Below, in pieces: positions 1-8,499 of a DNA stretch of 64,000 bases. Every line of letters begins with the position of its first letter. The first letter of the stretch is position 1. Under the pieces are notes generated by a model that saw only the letters and a list, made by a program, of their open reading frames with translations, had not been told where the DNA came from and did not search any database. Both the position numbers and the translations under genes were made by a program. This stretch comes from Crenothrix sp043729335 (GTDB lineage: Bacteria; Pseudomonadota; Gammaproteobacteria; Methylococcales; Methylomonadaceae): positions 128,409 through 192,408 of the forward strand of contig NZ_JAYTLQ010000057.1 of the NCBI RefSeq assembly GCF_043729335.1, written 5' to 3'.

Positions 1-1073
1 ATGGCAATAATGCGTTCATTGCCAACTTGTTTCCGCAGGCCATCCAGCGTAGTGGCAATGGCAGTCGGGTGATGTGCAAAATCATCATATAACGTGACAT
101 TATTGATTTTGGCAATCACTTCCATACGGCGTTTAACGTTTTTAAACTGTGCCAGTGCGTTAATGGCATCTTTCGGTAATATGCCTACATGCTTGGCGGC
201 AACTATTGCCGACATGGCATTGTAAACATTGTGATCGCCGGTTAAAGACCATTGCACACAACCTTGAGTTTCATTGTTAAACACCACATTAAACTCGCTA
301 CCATCGGGTTTAATGAGCTCGGCATTCCAGGCCGCATCGCCATTAATAGAGGTTTGCGCTTGTGGTGTCCAACAGCCCATTGCTAACACTTCATTAATAT
401 TTTCATCCGCTTCTGGGCTAATAATTAAGCCCTCACCAGGCACGGTTCTAATCAGATGATGAAACTGCTTTTGAATCGCCGCCAAGTCTGGAAAAATATC
501 AGCATGATCGTATTCAAGGTTATTTAATATGGCCGTGCGCGGACGATAATGCACAAATTTAGAGCGCTTATCGAAAAAGGCGGAATCATATTCATCCGCC
601 TCAATCACAAAAAATGATGACTCACCCAGACGCGCGGAAATGCCAAAATTTAATGGAATTCCACCAATTAAAAAACCGGGATTAAAGCCGTGATGCTCCA
701 AAATCCAGCTGAGCATACCGGTAGTTGTCGTTTTGCCGTGGGTTCCGGCAACGCCTAATACCCATTTATCGTGTAAAACGTGTTCTGCCAGCCACTGCGG
801 GCCCGATACGTATTTAAGCCCACGATTGAGCACGGCTTCAACTTCTGGGTTACCGCGCGATAAGGCATTGCCAATAATCACCAAATCCGGTGTATTCGCC
901 AAGTTTTCGGCGCTGTAGCCTTCCATAAGCTGAATGCCTTGCTGTTCCAGCTGCGTACTCATCGGCGGATAGACATTGTGATCAGAGCCGCTGACCTGAT
1001 AACCCAACTGACGAGCAATAACGGCTAGGCCGCCCATGAATGTTCCGCAAATACCTAAAATATGAATATGCAC
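1..1073 (-). CDS. mpl: UDP-N-acetylmuramate:L-Ala-gamma-D-Glu-meso-DAP ligase (3' end outside window)
   Basis: This is a cytoplasmic Mur-ligase family enzyme that re-attaches recycled murein tripeptide to UDP-MurNAc. It starts with a GTG codon at 1071-1073, and the product begins VHIHILGICGTFMGGLA, which is the Mpl N terminus. The ATP-binding GTHGKTTT motif is at residues 110-117, followed by LEHHGFNPGFLIGG and an EADEYDSAFF stretch, both typical of Mpl rather than MurC. About 357 residues are visible of the usual ~450; the C terminus lies beyond the left edge. The reading frame is intact and nothing odd is seen. The assignment to Mpl is firm. Confidence 0.93.
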   Translation of the reverse strand, partial: MHIHILGICGTFMGGLAVIARQLGYQVSGSDHNVYPPMSTQLEQQGIQLMEGYSAENLANTPDLVIIGNALSRGNPEVEAVLNRGLKYVSGPQWLAEHVLHDKWVLGVAGTHGKTTTTGMLSWILEHHGFNPGFLIGGIPLNFGISARLGESSFFVIEADEYDSAFFDKRSKFVHYRPRTAILNNLEYDHADIFPDLAAIQKQFHHLIRTVPGEGLIISPEADENINEVLAMGCWTPQAQTSINGDAAWNAELIKPDGSEFNVVFNNETQGCVQWSLTGDHNVYNAMSAIVAAKHVGILPKDAINALAQFKNVKRRMEVIAKINNVTLYDDFAHHPTAIATTLDGLRKQVGNERIIA

Positions 1074-1173
1074 TGCTTTTCCTAAAAGTTGTTAAAAATG
1101 TAAATACTCACTTCTTGTTTTGAAAAGGGGATTAAAGAGGATGTATTTAAAAAATTCCCCTTTATACCCTTTG

Positions 1174-1324
1174 GGTTCCTGCCATTAAGTTAAGAGCACG
1201 ACCCCTTCTCCAAAGGGAGAAGATTGGGATGAGGGGAAATTTAACTTGTTGATTTTATTCTCCTCACCCCAGCCCTCTCCAGCAGGAGAGGGAGCTTTCT
1301 TGCTTAACTTAATGGCAGTGAACC
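1174..1324. repeat. Miniature inverted-repeat element with 21-22 bp terminal repeats
   Basis: The left end, 1174-1194, and the right end, 1303-1324, are near-perfect inverted copies sharing the core TGCCATTAAGTTAAG. The interior holds two internal hairpins (around 1203-1222 and 1270-1293) built from the CCTCACCCCAGCCCTCTCC-type motif that is dispersed in many proteobacterial genomes. There is no coding potential. It fills most of the gap between mpl and apaG. A degenerate relative lies at about 61160-61252. Confidence 0.8.
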
Positions 1325-1477
1325 TTTGGGTACTAACCCCCTTTTTTCAAAAAGAAGACTGAACCCGTACCAAAAAATGATTTTCTTGGTTATTTATCTT
1401 TTGCAATACAATACATGCTTGCGTTTCACTTTCAGTTACGATGAAATAATCTAAAAGTAACTTAGTATGATCTGATA

Positions 1478-1855
1478 ATGACCCAAAAAAACAAAATTAT
1501 AGTTGAAGCAACGCCTTATTTCATAGAAGCGCAATCATTTCCCAATGATGGCCGCTATGTGTTTGCATACACCATTACCATTACCAACGCTGGCGATGTA
1601 GCGGTAAGGCTGATGACACGCCACTGGTTGATTACGGATTCTAACGGTAAAATTCAGGAAGTTAGGGGCGATGGTGTTATTGGCGAACAGCCTTATTTAA
1701 AACCGGGTGAGTCGTTTCGTTACACCAGTGGCGCCATGATTGAAACACCGGTAGGTACAATGCAAGGCAGCTATAGCCTAATTGCCGACAATGGCGATTG
1801 TTTTAATACCCCTATACCGCAATTTACCCTGTCTATTCCAAGAACACTGCATTAA
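1478..1855 (+). CDS. apaG: ApaG (Co2+/Mg2+ efflux-associated, FN3-like fold)
   Basis: This 125-residue protein matches the usual ApaG length. It shows the family core: the start IIVEATPYFIEAQS, then RHWLITDSNGKIQEVRGDGV, GEQPYLKPGESFRYTSG and GTMQGSY. The family has a fibronectin type III-like beta fold and is genetically linked to cobalt resistance and magnesium homeostasis; its biochemical role is not settled. It lies 4 bp upstream of apaH, as in many gammaproteobacteria, so the pair is presumably co-transcribed. No strong Shine-Dalgarno sequence precedes the ATG. Confidence 0.93.
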   Translation: MTQKNKIIVEATPYFIEAQSFPNDGRYVFAYTITITNAGDVAVRLMTRHWLITDSNGKIQEVRGDGVIGEQPYLKPGESFRYTSGAMIETPVGTMQGSYSLIADNGDCFNTPIPQFTLSIPRTLH

Positions 1856-1859
1856 CCTC

Positions 1860-2714
1860 ATGTCTATCTATGCCATCGGGGATATTCAAGGCTGTTTTGA
1901 TGATTTATTAAGGCTTTTGGATACCGTGTCTTTTAATGAACACACTGACCAACTATGGTTTGCCGGTGATTTAGTCAATCGTGGGCCAAAATCCTTGGAG
2001 ACACTGCGTTTTGTTAAATCATTGGGTATGGCAGCTATTTCTGTATTGGGCAATCATGATATGCACTTACTTGCTTCAAGCTGCTTGCCAAAACTATCCC
2101 CTAAAAAAGATTCATTCAGCCCGATATTAGAAGCATCAGACAGGGATGAATTAATGCATTGGCTAAGGCATCGACCGTTATTTCATTACAACGATGATTT
2201 TTGTCTGTTACACGCAGGCATTCCCCCGCAATGGGATTTTAAAACCACTCAAGAAATGGCAGCAATTGCCGAAGCCGCTTTAAGAAGTCCAGATTATTTT
2301 TTGTTTTTAAAACAGATGTATGGCAACAAGCCCGATATATGGTCAGCCAAGCTAAAAGGCATGTCCAGACTGCGCTTTATTATTAATTGCTTTACCCGTA
2401 TGCGCTATTGCGACAGTAATGGCCGCTTGGATTTTGCCAATACTGGGGCTATCGGCAGTCAGCCAGAAGGTTTAATGCCCTGGTTTGCCGTGCCTGACCG
2501 TAAAAGTCAGGCTATGCGGATTATTTTTGGGCATTGGTCTACGCTAGGCTATTATGAGGGCGATAATTGTTATGCTATTGATACCGGCTGTCTGTGGGGT
2601 AAGCAATTAACGGCGATCAAACTGGGCGATCCCGTGCAGCGTTTTAGCATTGATTGCCCTGGAGTCAAAAAACCGTCCAAGACCTCATTGCCAGCTTTAC
2701 TGCAAGCCGTCTAA
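1860..2714 (+). CDS. apaH: Symmetrical bis(5'-nucleosyl)-tetraphosphatase
   Basis: ApaH hydrolyses Ap4A to two ADP and removes Np4 caps from RNA 5' ends. The start chosen is ATG 1860, giving MSIYAIGDIQGCFDDL and a 284-residue protein (E. coli 280). An upstream in-frame ATG at 1782 would overlap apaG and adds no conserved sequence. The metallophosphatase motifs are GDIQG (residues 7-11), GDLVNRGP, GNHD and a later GHW with DTGC. It follows apaG by 4 bp. Downstream is about 240 bp of non-coding sequence before 6S RNA on the other strand. Confidence 0.95.
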   Translation: MSIYAIGDIQGCFDDLLRLLDTVSFNEHTDQLWFAGDLVNRGPKSLETLRFVKSLGMAAISVLGNHDMHLLASSCLPKLSPKKDSFSPILEASDRDELMHWLRHRPLFHYNDDFCLLHAGIPPQWDFKTTQEMAAIAEAALRSPDYFLFLKQMYGNKPDIWSAKLKGMSRLRFIINCFTRMRYCDSNGRLDFANTGAIGSQPEGLMPWFAVPDRKSQAMRIIFGHWSTLGYYEGDNCYAIDTGCLWGKQLTAIKLGDPVQRFSIDCPGVKKPSKTSLPALLQAV

Positions 2715-2732
2715 TGCTATGTAGTCTGTCCA

Positions 2733-2762
2733 CGAAAAACACGAAAGCCACGAAAAAAAAAC
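2733..2762. repeat. Short CACGAAAA-type tandem repeat tract
   Basis: Three imperfect copies of a CACGAAAA/CACGAAAG unit follow each other just after apaH. Similar CACGAA tracts are dispersed in intergenic DNA of many bacteria. The rest of 2715-2958 shows no gene. Confidence 0.5.
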
Positions 2763-2958
2763 GGATGATAATGCGAGTGTGGCATGTTTGGCGCGAACCG
2801 TGGGGTGTTGCCATTTTTTGATACCTCATCGACGGTATGAAGCATGGGAAAGTCTGGTGTTGTCTTTTGTACTTTTCGTGAACAAAAAATGTCTGTCGAT
2901 CACGAAATTATTTGCAGAATAGGTTTGCTGAACAGCAAGCTCTGTAAGGATAAAAGGC

Positions 2959-3138
2959 GTATCTCCCACCCGTGCCGTTATGCGCTTTCGTCCTTGAACC
3001 GATGGTTCAAGTGGGGATGCAGTCGATAAATCAGGCTTCCCACCTAAGCGGGCATGCACACATTACCGGTAGTTCACCCCCGGGGTTAATATAGGTTCAG
3101 GAAACACCCAGCGCACTCTCGAACACCGCAGGAGATAC
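2959..3138 (-). ncRNA. ssrS: 6S RNA
   Basis: 6S RNA binds sigma-70 RNA polymerase and mimics an open promoter. Read on the minus strand, the 5' end GTATCTCC (3138-3131) pairs exactly with the 3' end GGAGATAC (2966-2959), closing a 180-nt molecule, the usual size. The internal signature CTTGAACCATCGGTTCAAG, close to the E. coli sequence, lies at about 2993-3011, and a GCATGC-containing arm at about 3050-3056. It sits immediately downstream of zapA on the same strand, as in E. coli, where ssrS follows zapA. No ygfA follows here. A 77-codon frame on the same strand is fortuitous. Confidence 0.9.
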
Positions 3139-3149
3139 CGGTTAATAGT

Positions 3150-3458
3150 TTACTCTGTTTGCTGATTTTCCAAAACGTTTTCTATCTTATTGCGCATGTG
3201 ATCCAGACACTCACTGAGTTGCTGGTTTAGCAGCGCGTTTTGATTCTTAACCGATTCCAGCTCATGAGACAGGTTTAAAGCCGCCATCACAGCAATTCTG
3301 TCTGGACCGCTGATCTTGCCAGAATCGCGCATTTTGCGCATTTTTTCATCCAGCTGTTGCGCGGAACGAACTAAGGTATCGCGTTCTTCAGGATCACAGG
3401 CAATTTTATATTCTTTGCCCATAATGGTCAGTGATATGGGTTGAAATTTTTGATTCAT
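3150..3458 (-). CDS. zapA: Cell division protein ZapA
   Basis: ZapA binds FtsZ in the cytoplasm and stabilises the Z-ring. The 102-residue product shows the family layout. The N-terminal beta-alpha head has PISLTIMGKEYKIACDPEE and a run resembling LVRSAQQLDEKMRKMRDSG; GPDRIAVMAALNLSHEL comes next, and then a C-terminal coiled coil of about 45 residues. It overlaps the upstream zapB-like gene by 4 bp, indicating translational coupling, and is followed by 6S RNA, which may be processed from a shared transcript as in E. coli. Confidence 0.95.
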   Translation of the reverse strand: MNQKFQPISLTIMGKEYKIACDPEERDTLVRSAQQLDEKMRKMRDSGKISGPDRIAVMAALNLSHELESVKNQNALLNQQLSECLDHMRNKIENVLENQQTE

Positions 3459-3691
3459 GCACCATACTCCATTGCTTTTAATCGATTAATCATGGCCTCA
3501 ACGCGTAATTTAGCAAGATTTGTTTTTTCCAGAAGACTCTCTTTTTCTTTAATCAAAGCTTCTTGTCTGGACTTAAGCAGATTGTTTTCATTTTTAACAG
3601 CCGTATATTGCTCAATGAGCTTATCCAGCTTATCTTCAAGGTATTTTAACTCTACTGCGTATTCTGTTTGTGTCATATCGGTAACTAACAT
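3455..3691 (-). CDS. ZapB-like short coiled-coil protein (TIGR02449 family)
   Basis: This 78-residue, almost wholly helical protein has heptad-like repeats (YLEDKLDKLIEQYTAVKNEN and onward). This is the pattern of the TIGR02449 family found next to zapA in gammaproteobacteria. It overlaps zapA by 4 bp. By context it is probably a division-associated partner of ZapA, although it is not a proven ZapB orthologue. The start could also be the second Met, at 3676 (MTQTEYAVE); neither has a clear ribosome binding site. It is divergent from ygfB across about 180 bp. Confidence 0.8.
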   Translation of the reverse strand: MLVTDMTQTEYAVELKYLEDKLDKLIEQYTAVKNENNLLKSRQEALIKEKESLLEKTNLAKLRVEAMINRLKAMEYGA

Positions 3692-3873
3692 TGCAAGTGA
3701 TCTGCACAGCCCATTTTAAGTAAGTTTACATCGCAAAGTCTAATATGATCTATCATTGTCAACCGTATGCCGCTTATCGACGCCTGCATTAACAAATTTC
3801 ATTTTAGTTTGTACTTCAATGGTAGCATAAGCGCTGTTTTTTTTTTAGCAATCGTAATTAATTGGACACAATT

Positions 3874-4398
3874 ATGGCTTATGCCGAAATCAATAAGCTG
3901 TTACTGCAAAGTGATATTGAGTTTTCCGCTGCTGAAGCGCATGGTTTAGCAACAGGGTTGCTTTGCATCAATCAACAAACAAAAAGTGACTGTTGGCTAA
4001 AAGAGTTATTACCGGTTGGTCAAACCTTATCACAGCAATACAGTGATTTGCTGGTAAAATTTTTTAATATTACCCACAGCACGCTGACTAGCGACGATTA
4101 TACCTTTAATCTGTTTTTACCTGATGATAGCGAACCCTTGACTAAACGGGCCGAAGCGTTACAAAGTTGGTGCAGGGGGTTTTTATTTGGCGTGAGTTTA
4201 ACGGGTAATTCCGCTGTTAACAATCTCAAAAATGGCCGTGAAATTCTTAAAGATATCGCCGAATTTACCCGGCTGGATACCGAAGTTGATGGCGAGGACA
4301 ATGAGCAGGCTTTTATGGAAATTACTGAATATTTGCGCGCAGCGGTGTTACTGTTACGTGATGAATTAACCCCGAACGACTCTGACACTGTGCATTAA
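3874..4398 (+). CDS. ygfB: YgfB/UPF0149 family protein
   Basis: This 174-residue helical protein of the UPF0149 (YecA/YgfB) family starts at ATG 3874 (MAYAEINKLL). A TTG four codons upstream is less likely. The family signatures AAEAHGLATGLLC near the N terminus and EALQSWCRGFLFGV in the middle are present. In Pseudomonas YgfB acts as a regulator, but no activity is evident from the sequence. It leads the ygfB-pepP-ubiH run, with 12 bp to pepP, the same order as in E. coli. Confidence 0.9.
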   Translation: MAYAEINKLLLQSDIEFSAAEAHGLATGLLCINQQTKSDCWLKELLPVGQTLSQQYSDLLVKFFNITHSTLTSDDYTFNLFLPDDSEPLTKRAEALQSWCRGFLFGVSLTGNSAVNNLKNGREILKDIAEFTRLDTEVDGEDNEQAFMEITEYLRAAVLLLRDELTPNDSDTVH

Positions 4399-4410
4399 TA
4401 AATAAAAATA

Positions 4411-5724
4411 ATGATGAAACCAAGTGAATTTAAAAAACGTCGCAAGCAACTTATGCAGCGCATTGGTCAGGGTAATATCGCCTTAATCAGCAGTGCATCC
4501 ATGCGCACCCGTAACCGCGATGTCAGCTATCCTTTTCGGCAAGACAGTGATTTTTATTACCTGACCGGATTTAATGAGCCGGATGCCATGGCGGTTTTTA
4601 TTCCGGGGCGCGAGCAAGGCGAATACATTTTATTTTGCCGCGAATTTGATGAAAAAAAAGCCTTATGGGAAGGTGCGCACGCAGGCCTTAATGGCGCAAC
4701 CGGCGATTACGGCGCGGATGATGCCTTTCCTATTGACGATCTGGATGATATTTTACCGGGCATGCTGGAAAATAAAAGCCGAGTGTATTACCCCATGGGG
4801 CGAAATTCCGATCTAGACCACAGTTTATTGGACTGGATTAACCACATTAAAAGCCACGCGCGCTCTGGCGCTGTTGCGCCCGGCGAATTATTTTCTTTGG
4901 ACAATATTCTGCATGACATGCGGTTGTTCAAAAGTCCGGAAGAAATTAAGCTCATGCGCCGTGCTGCGGAAGTGTCCGCCGCTGGCCATATTAAAGCTAT
5001 GCAAACCTGCAAAGCTGGCCTTTATGAATATCAAATAGAAGGCGAATTGTTGCATCATTTTATGCAAAATGGCTTGCGCTACACCGCTTACCCATCGATT
5101 GTTGCCGGCGGTAAAAATGCGTGTGTATTGCACTATACCGATAACACCGATAAATTAAAAAACGGCGATTTGCTCCTGATTGATGCCGGTGCTGAATGTG
5201 AGCATTATGCAGCGGATATTACCCGCACCTTCCCTGTTTCTGGACGCTTTAGCGAACCACAAAAATTGCTGTATCAATTGGTTTTAGATGCCCAATATGC
5301 CGCGTTAGAACAAGTTAAGCCAGGACAGCCGTGGCTCGCGCCGCATGAGGCTGCTGTTGAGGTATTGACGCGCGGTTTAGTTGATTTAGGTTTATTGAAA
5401 GGCAAAATAAAAAAACTTATTAAAGACGAAAAATACAAAGCGTTTTATATGCACAGAACCGGACACTGGTTGGGCATGGATGTACATGATGTTGGTGATT
5501 ATAAAATTGATCAGGAATGGCGCATTTTAGAACCGGGTATGGTATTGACCGTAGAACCGGGTTTATATATTCCCACCCATTGTAAACAAGTGGATGAAAA
5601 ATGGCGTGGCATTGGTATTCGTATTGAAGATGATGTTTTAGTCACTGCGCAAGGCCATGAGATATTAAGTAGCGGCGCACCTAAAACCATCGCAGAAATC
5701 GAAGCTATTATGCAGGCAAGCTAA
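4411..5724 (+). CDS. pepP: Xaa-Pro aminopeptidase P
   Basis: PepP is a cytosolic metallopeptidase that removes N-terminal residues preceding proline. At 437 residues it matches E. coli PepP (441). The N-terminal creatinase-like domain (about 1-170) contains SYPFRQDSDFYYLTGFNEPD. The pita-bread catalytic domain carries metal ligands in LLIDAGAECEHYAADITRTF, HRTGHWLGMDVHD, LTVEPGLYIP and IRIEDDVLV. Start ATG 4411 is followed by a second ATG. Its stop codon overlaps the ubiH start by 1 bp, so translation is coupled. Confidence 0.96.
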   Translation: MMKPSEFKKRRKQLMQRIGQGNIALISSASMRTRNRDVSYPFRQDSDFYYLTGFNEPDAMAVFIPGREQGEYILFCREFDEKKALWEGAHAGLNGATGDYGADDAFPIDDLDDILPGMLENKSRVYYPMGRNSDLDHSLLDWINHIKSHARSGAVAPGELFSLDNILHDMRLFKSPEEIKLMRRAAEVSAAGHIKAMQTCKAGLYEYQIEGELLHHFMQNGLRYTAYPSIVAGGKNACVLHYTDNTDKLKNGDLLLIDAGAECEHYAADITRTFPVSGRFSEPQKLLYQLVLDAQYAALEQVKPGQPWLAPHEAAVEVLTRGLVDLGLLKGKIKKLIKDEKYKAFYMHRTGHWLGMDVHDVGDYKIDQEWRILEPGMVLTVEPGLYIPTHCKQVDEKWRGIGIRIEDDVLVTAQGHEILSSGAPKTIAEIEAIMQAS

Positions 5725-6926
5725 TGGCTTGTGATTATGATCTTTTGATAGTAGGCGGCGGTTTAGCCGGTAATTGTCTGGCCTTGGCGCTAAAGGAAAC
5801 TGGCATGCACATAGCGGTTGTTGAAGCCAGCAGCCGTGAACAACTGCAAAACCACCTCGCAGGTGATCGCGCCCTGGCTTTAGCCGCAGGCACGGTACAA
5901 CGTCTGCAAGAACTGGGTGTGTGGCAAGATATACAGCATCAAGCTACTGCCATTAAAACTATCCATGTCTCTGATCGCGGCCATTTCGGTAAAACGCGTT
6001 TATCGGCACAAAAAGAAAATGTCGAGGCTTTAGGTTACGTCATCACCGCACGTAACATTGAAACTCATGTCGCCCATTTGGTGGAAAGTAGTGCGATTGA
6101 ATGTATTAGTCCTGCCCGTGTGGCTGGGCTTATGGCGGGGCTTGACGAAATGCATGTCAGTCTAAAACACAATGATGAATCGCTGACTTTGTCTTGCAAG
6201 TTATTAGTGGGTGCCGATGGCGGTAATTCATCGGTACGCAAACTTTTGGACATTGATCAACACGTCACTGCTTACGATCAAACTGCACTTATCAGCACAG
6301 TAAGATCATCGCTACCGAATCACCATACCGCTTACGAGCGTTTTACGCCATCAGGCCCATTGGCCTTGTTGCCCATTGGTGATTACCACAGCGCCGTTAT
6401 TTGGACGCAGTCTCCAGAAAATGCACAAGCGCTGATGACAGGGAATGAAGCTGATTTCTTGGCAGAACTGCAATTGTGTTTTGGTTTTAAGCTGGGTGAA
6501 TTAAGCCTGGCTTCCTCACGCCACGCTTTTCCGTTATCGCTGATAAGGGCTAAATCAATGATTGCAGATCGGGCGGTCATTATTGGTAATGCTGCACACC
6601 AATTGCATCCGGTTGCAGGCCAGGGTTTTAATTTAGGTATCCGTGACGTTATTCAACTGGCAGACAAGCTTAACGCTCAATATGCACAACATAAAGACAT
6701 TGGTGCTGGCGATTTTTTGCAAGCTTACGCTAACGCCAGACAGCGGGATCATGACCGTACTATTGCCTTTACCGATAATTTGATCCGTATTTTTTCCAAT
6801 GACTGGCTGGCAATTGCTGCGGCCAGAAATGTGAGCCTAACCTTGCTTGACCATATACCGTTTGCGAAATCCTTATTAACTCGTCATGCAATGGGAATTG
6901 CAGAAAACTTTGACTCTAAAAATTAA
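5724..6926 (+). CDS. ubiH: 2-octaprenyl-6-methoxyphenol hydroxylase
   Basis: UbiH is an FAD-dependent aromatic hydroxylase of ubiquinone synthesis, peripheral to the inner membrane. The 400-residue product has the Rossmann FAD motif IVGGGLAGNCLALAL at the N terminus, the DG motif LLVGADGGNSSVRKL in the middle and the GD motif GNAAHQLHPVAGQGFNLGIR, which marks UbiH/UbiF/VisC proteins. Assignment to UbiH rather than UbiI rests on the position after pepP. The second hydroxylase gene (ubiI/visC) that often follows is absent here, so one enzyme may cover more than one position or ubiI lies elsewhere. Confidence 0.9.
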   Translation: MACDYDLLIVGGGLAGNCLALALKETGMHIAVVEASSREQLQNHLAGDRALALAAGTVQRLQELGVWQDIQHQATAIKTIHVSDRGHFGKTRLSAQKENVEALGYVITARNIETHVAHLVESSAIECISPARVAGLMAGLDEMHVSLKHNDESLTLSCKLLVGADGGNSSVRKLLDIDQHVTAYDQTALISTVRSSLPNHHTAYERFTPSGPLALLPIGDYHSAVIWTQSPENAQALMTGNEADFLAELQLCFGFKLGELSLASSRHAFPLSLIRAKSMIADRAVIIGNAAHQLHPVAGQGFNLGIRDVIQLADKLNAQYAQHKDIGAGDFLQAYANARQRDHDRTIAFTDNLIRIFSNDWLAIAAARNVSLTLLDHIPFAKSLLTRHAMGIAENFDSKN

Positions 6927-6994
6927 ATCGCAGCCTTAAAATATACGCCAAAAATAGACTCTTATTTCGGTCATTTTTGCGGTATCAATAGCGT

Positions 6995-7288
6995 TTATGA
7001 TTTGATTTTGCTTTGATAAGCGGCCAGTTGTTCTGGGGTAGCGTCCTTTTGAAATTTATCGCGCCATTCGTTGTAAGGCATGCCATAAACAATTTCTCTG
7101 GCTTGTTCATAATCTACGGAAATGCCTTTTTCTACTGCTTCAGCGGCATACCACTTTGCCAAACAGTTTCTACAAAAGTCCGCCAAAATCATCAAATCAA
7201 TATTTTGAACTTCCGTATGCTGCTGCAAATGACCGATTAATCGCCTAAACACTGCCGCTTCTAATTCTGTTTGTGTGTTTTTATCCAT
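6995..7288 (-). CDS. DUF1244 family protein
   Basis: This 97-residue soluble helical protein carries the DUF1244 signatures LADFCRNCLAKWY and YGMPYNEWRDKFQ. The family is widespread in Alpha- and Gammaproteobacteria; I know of no established function. The conserved pair in FCRNC might bind a metal, which is speculation. It is convergent with ubiH and is followed on the right by a 367-bp gap. Confidence 0.85.
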   Translation of the reverse strand: MDKNTQTELEAAVFRRLIGHLQQHTEVQNIDLMILADFCRNCLAKWYAAEAVEKGISVDYEQAREIVYGMPYNEWRDKFQKDATPEQLAAYQSKIKS

Positions 7289-7655
7289 GATGATGTCCTA
7301 TGAAGTGACAAAATATTCTAGCAGGAACAGTCATTCCAGCATGTACATTTAGCTACAAAAATTTTACAATGGACTAAAGAAGTTTTTTAGTACGGGCTAT
7401 TTTAGTTTATTTGCACAACAGCGTGTAAAAATAGGCTGTTACAAACTAAAAAATGAACTATTCTTTAAGGGCTAGAATTCGAATAAGGCGTTTTTAGTTT
7501 TTATGCCGGTTGCAGAAGGCATTGGAGATATAGTTTCAGTACTGCAAAGCACAACCCGTACAGCGTAATACTTAAATAATCAAAACTCCTGCGGCCTTAA
7601 ATCACAACCTTCAGTGAATTAGCTCGCTTATCTAAGCCTCTTCACATTAGTAATT
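7289..7655. other. Intergenic gap with an imperfect inverted repeat
   Basis: No gene is seen. An imperfect inverted repeat with arms TTTTAGTTT...AACAGC and GCTGTT...AAACTAAAAA spans about 7399-7452; it may be a transcriptional hairpin or a decayed repeat element. The remainder presumably carries the divergent promoters of the DUF1244 gene and yciB. Confidence 0.4.
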
Positions 7656-8192
7656 ATGAAACAACTTTTCGAATTTTTTCCGGTTCTGTTATTTTTTGCA
7701 GCCTATAAGTTTTATGACATCTATGTAGCGACCATGGTAATGATTGTAGCAACCATGATACAGGTTGCTATTGATCTGGTTTTACGCCGCAAGGTTGAAA
7801 CCATGCGCTGGATTACCTTAGCGCTGGTTGTGGTGATGGGTGGTGCAACCATCTATTTACATGACGAACAATATCTCAAATGGAAGTTGTCCATCATAGA
7901 ATGGCTGTTTGGGCTTGCTTTTTTAGGCAGCCAATTTATTGGTGAAAAACCTTTTGTAGAACGCATGATGTCCGGCAGCTTAACGTTACCTCCGGTGATT
8001 TGGAAACGCTTGAATTTGCTGTGGGCGGCTTTTTTTACCGCTGTTGGTTTTATCAATCTGTACGTCATGCATCATTACAGTACCGATGACTGGGTCAACT
8101 TTAAAACTTTCGGTGTGCCCATTTTGATGCTTGTTTTTATTGCCTTACAAATGGTATTTTTATATAAATATATGCCCGATACGGAGGAATAA
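7656..8192 (+). CDS. yciB: Inner membrane septation protein A (IspZ/YciB)
   Basis: This 178-residue polytopic inner-membrane protein has five or six hydrophobic segments. Family motifs FEFFPVLLFFAAYKFYDIY, FIGEKPFVERMM and WKRLNLLWAAFF are present. YciB orthologues affect cell envelope and septum formation. It heads the yciB-yciI-bolA-parvulin operon; the yciI start lies only 4 bp after the stop codon. Confidence 0.95.
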   Translation: MKQLFEFFPVLLFFAAYKFYDIYVATMVMIVATMIQVAIDLVLRRKVETMRWITLALVVVMGGATIYLHDEQYLKWKLSIIEWLFGLAFLGSQFIGEKPFVERMMSGSLTLPPVIWKRLNLLWAAFFTAVGFINLYVMHHYSTDDWVNFKTFGVPILMLVFIALQMVFLYKYMPDTEE

Positions 8193-8196
8193 GGTT

Positions 8197-8499
8197 TTGT
8201 TATACGCCATTATTAGCGAAGATGTACCCCATAGCTTAGAAAAAAGATTATCCGTGCGCGCAGCCCATCTTCAGCGCTTACAGCTATTGCAAGATGAAGG
8301 TCGGTTGCTACTGGCCGGGCCACATCCGGCGGTTGATGCCGACAATCCGGGAGATGCCGGTTTTACCGGTAGCCTCATAGTCGCTGAATTTGATAGCTTA
8401 CAAAGTGCGCAACAATGGACGCTGGCCGATCCGTATGTCGAAGCGGGTGTTTACGCCCGAGTTTCTGTTAAACCTTTTAAAAAAACTTTTCCACAATGA
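8197..8499 (+). CDS. yciI: YciI-like protein
   Basis: This is a 100-residue ferredoxin-like alpha/beta protein of the YciI family. I chose the TTG start at 8197: it gives LLYAIISEDVPHSLEKRLSV, aligning with the known YciI N terminus (MLYVIYAQD...), and a GGAGG ribosome binding site at 8183-8187 is well placed. A longer frame from 8131 would run back into yciB. Conserved features are the His of the AAHLQRLQ helix, LLLAGPHPAVD, FTGSLIVAEF and PYVEAGVY. The enzymatic role is unknown. It overlaps bolA by 4 bp. Confidence 0.9.
   Translation: MLYAIISEDVPHSLEKRLSVRAAHLQRLQLLQDEGRLLLAGPHPAVDADNPGDAGFTGSLIVAEFDSLQSAQQWTLADPYVEAGVYARVSVKPFKKTFPQ

Noticed and set aside
2844..3029. 61-codon plus-strand frame antisense to 6S RNA
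   Set aside because: No homology-like features; shadow of the 6S RNA.
2826..3059. 77-codon minus-strand frame downstream of zapA
   Set aside because: It overlaps the 6S RNA; the sequence is explained by the RNA structure and no ribosome binding site is present.
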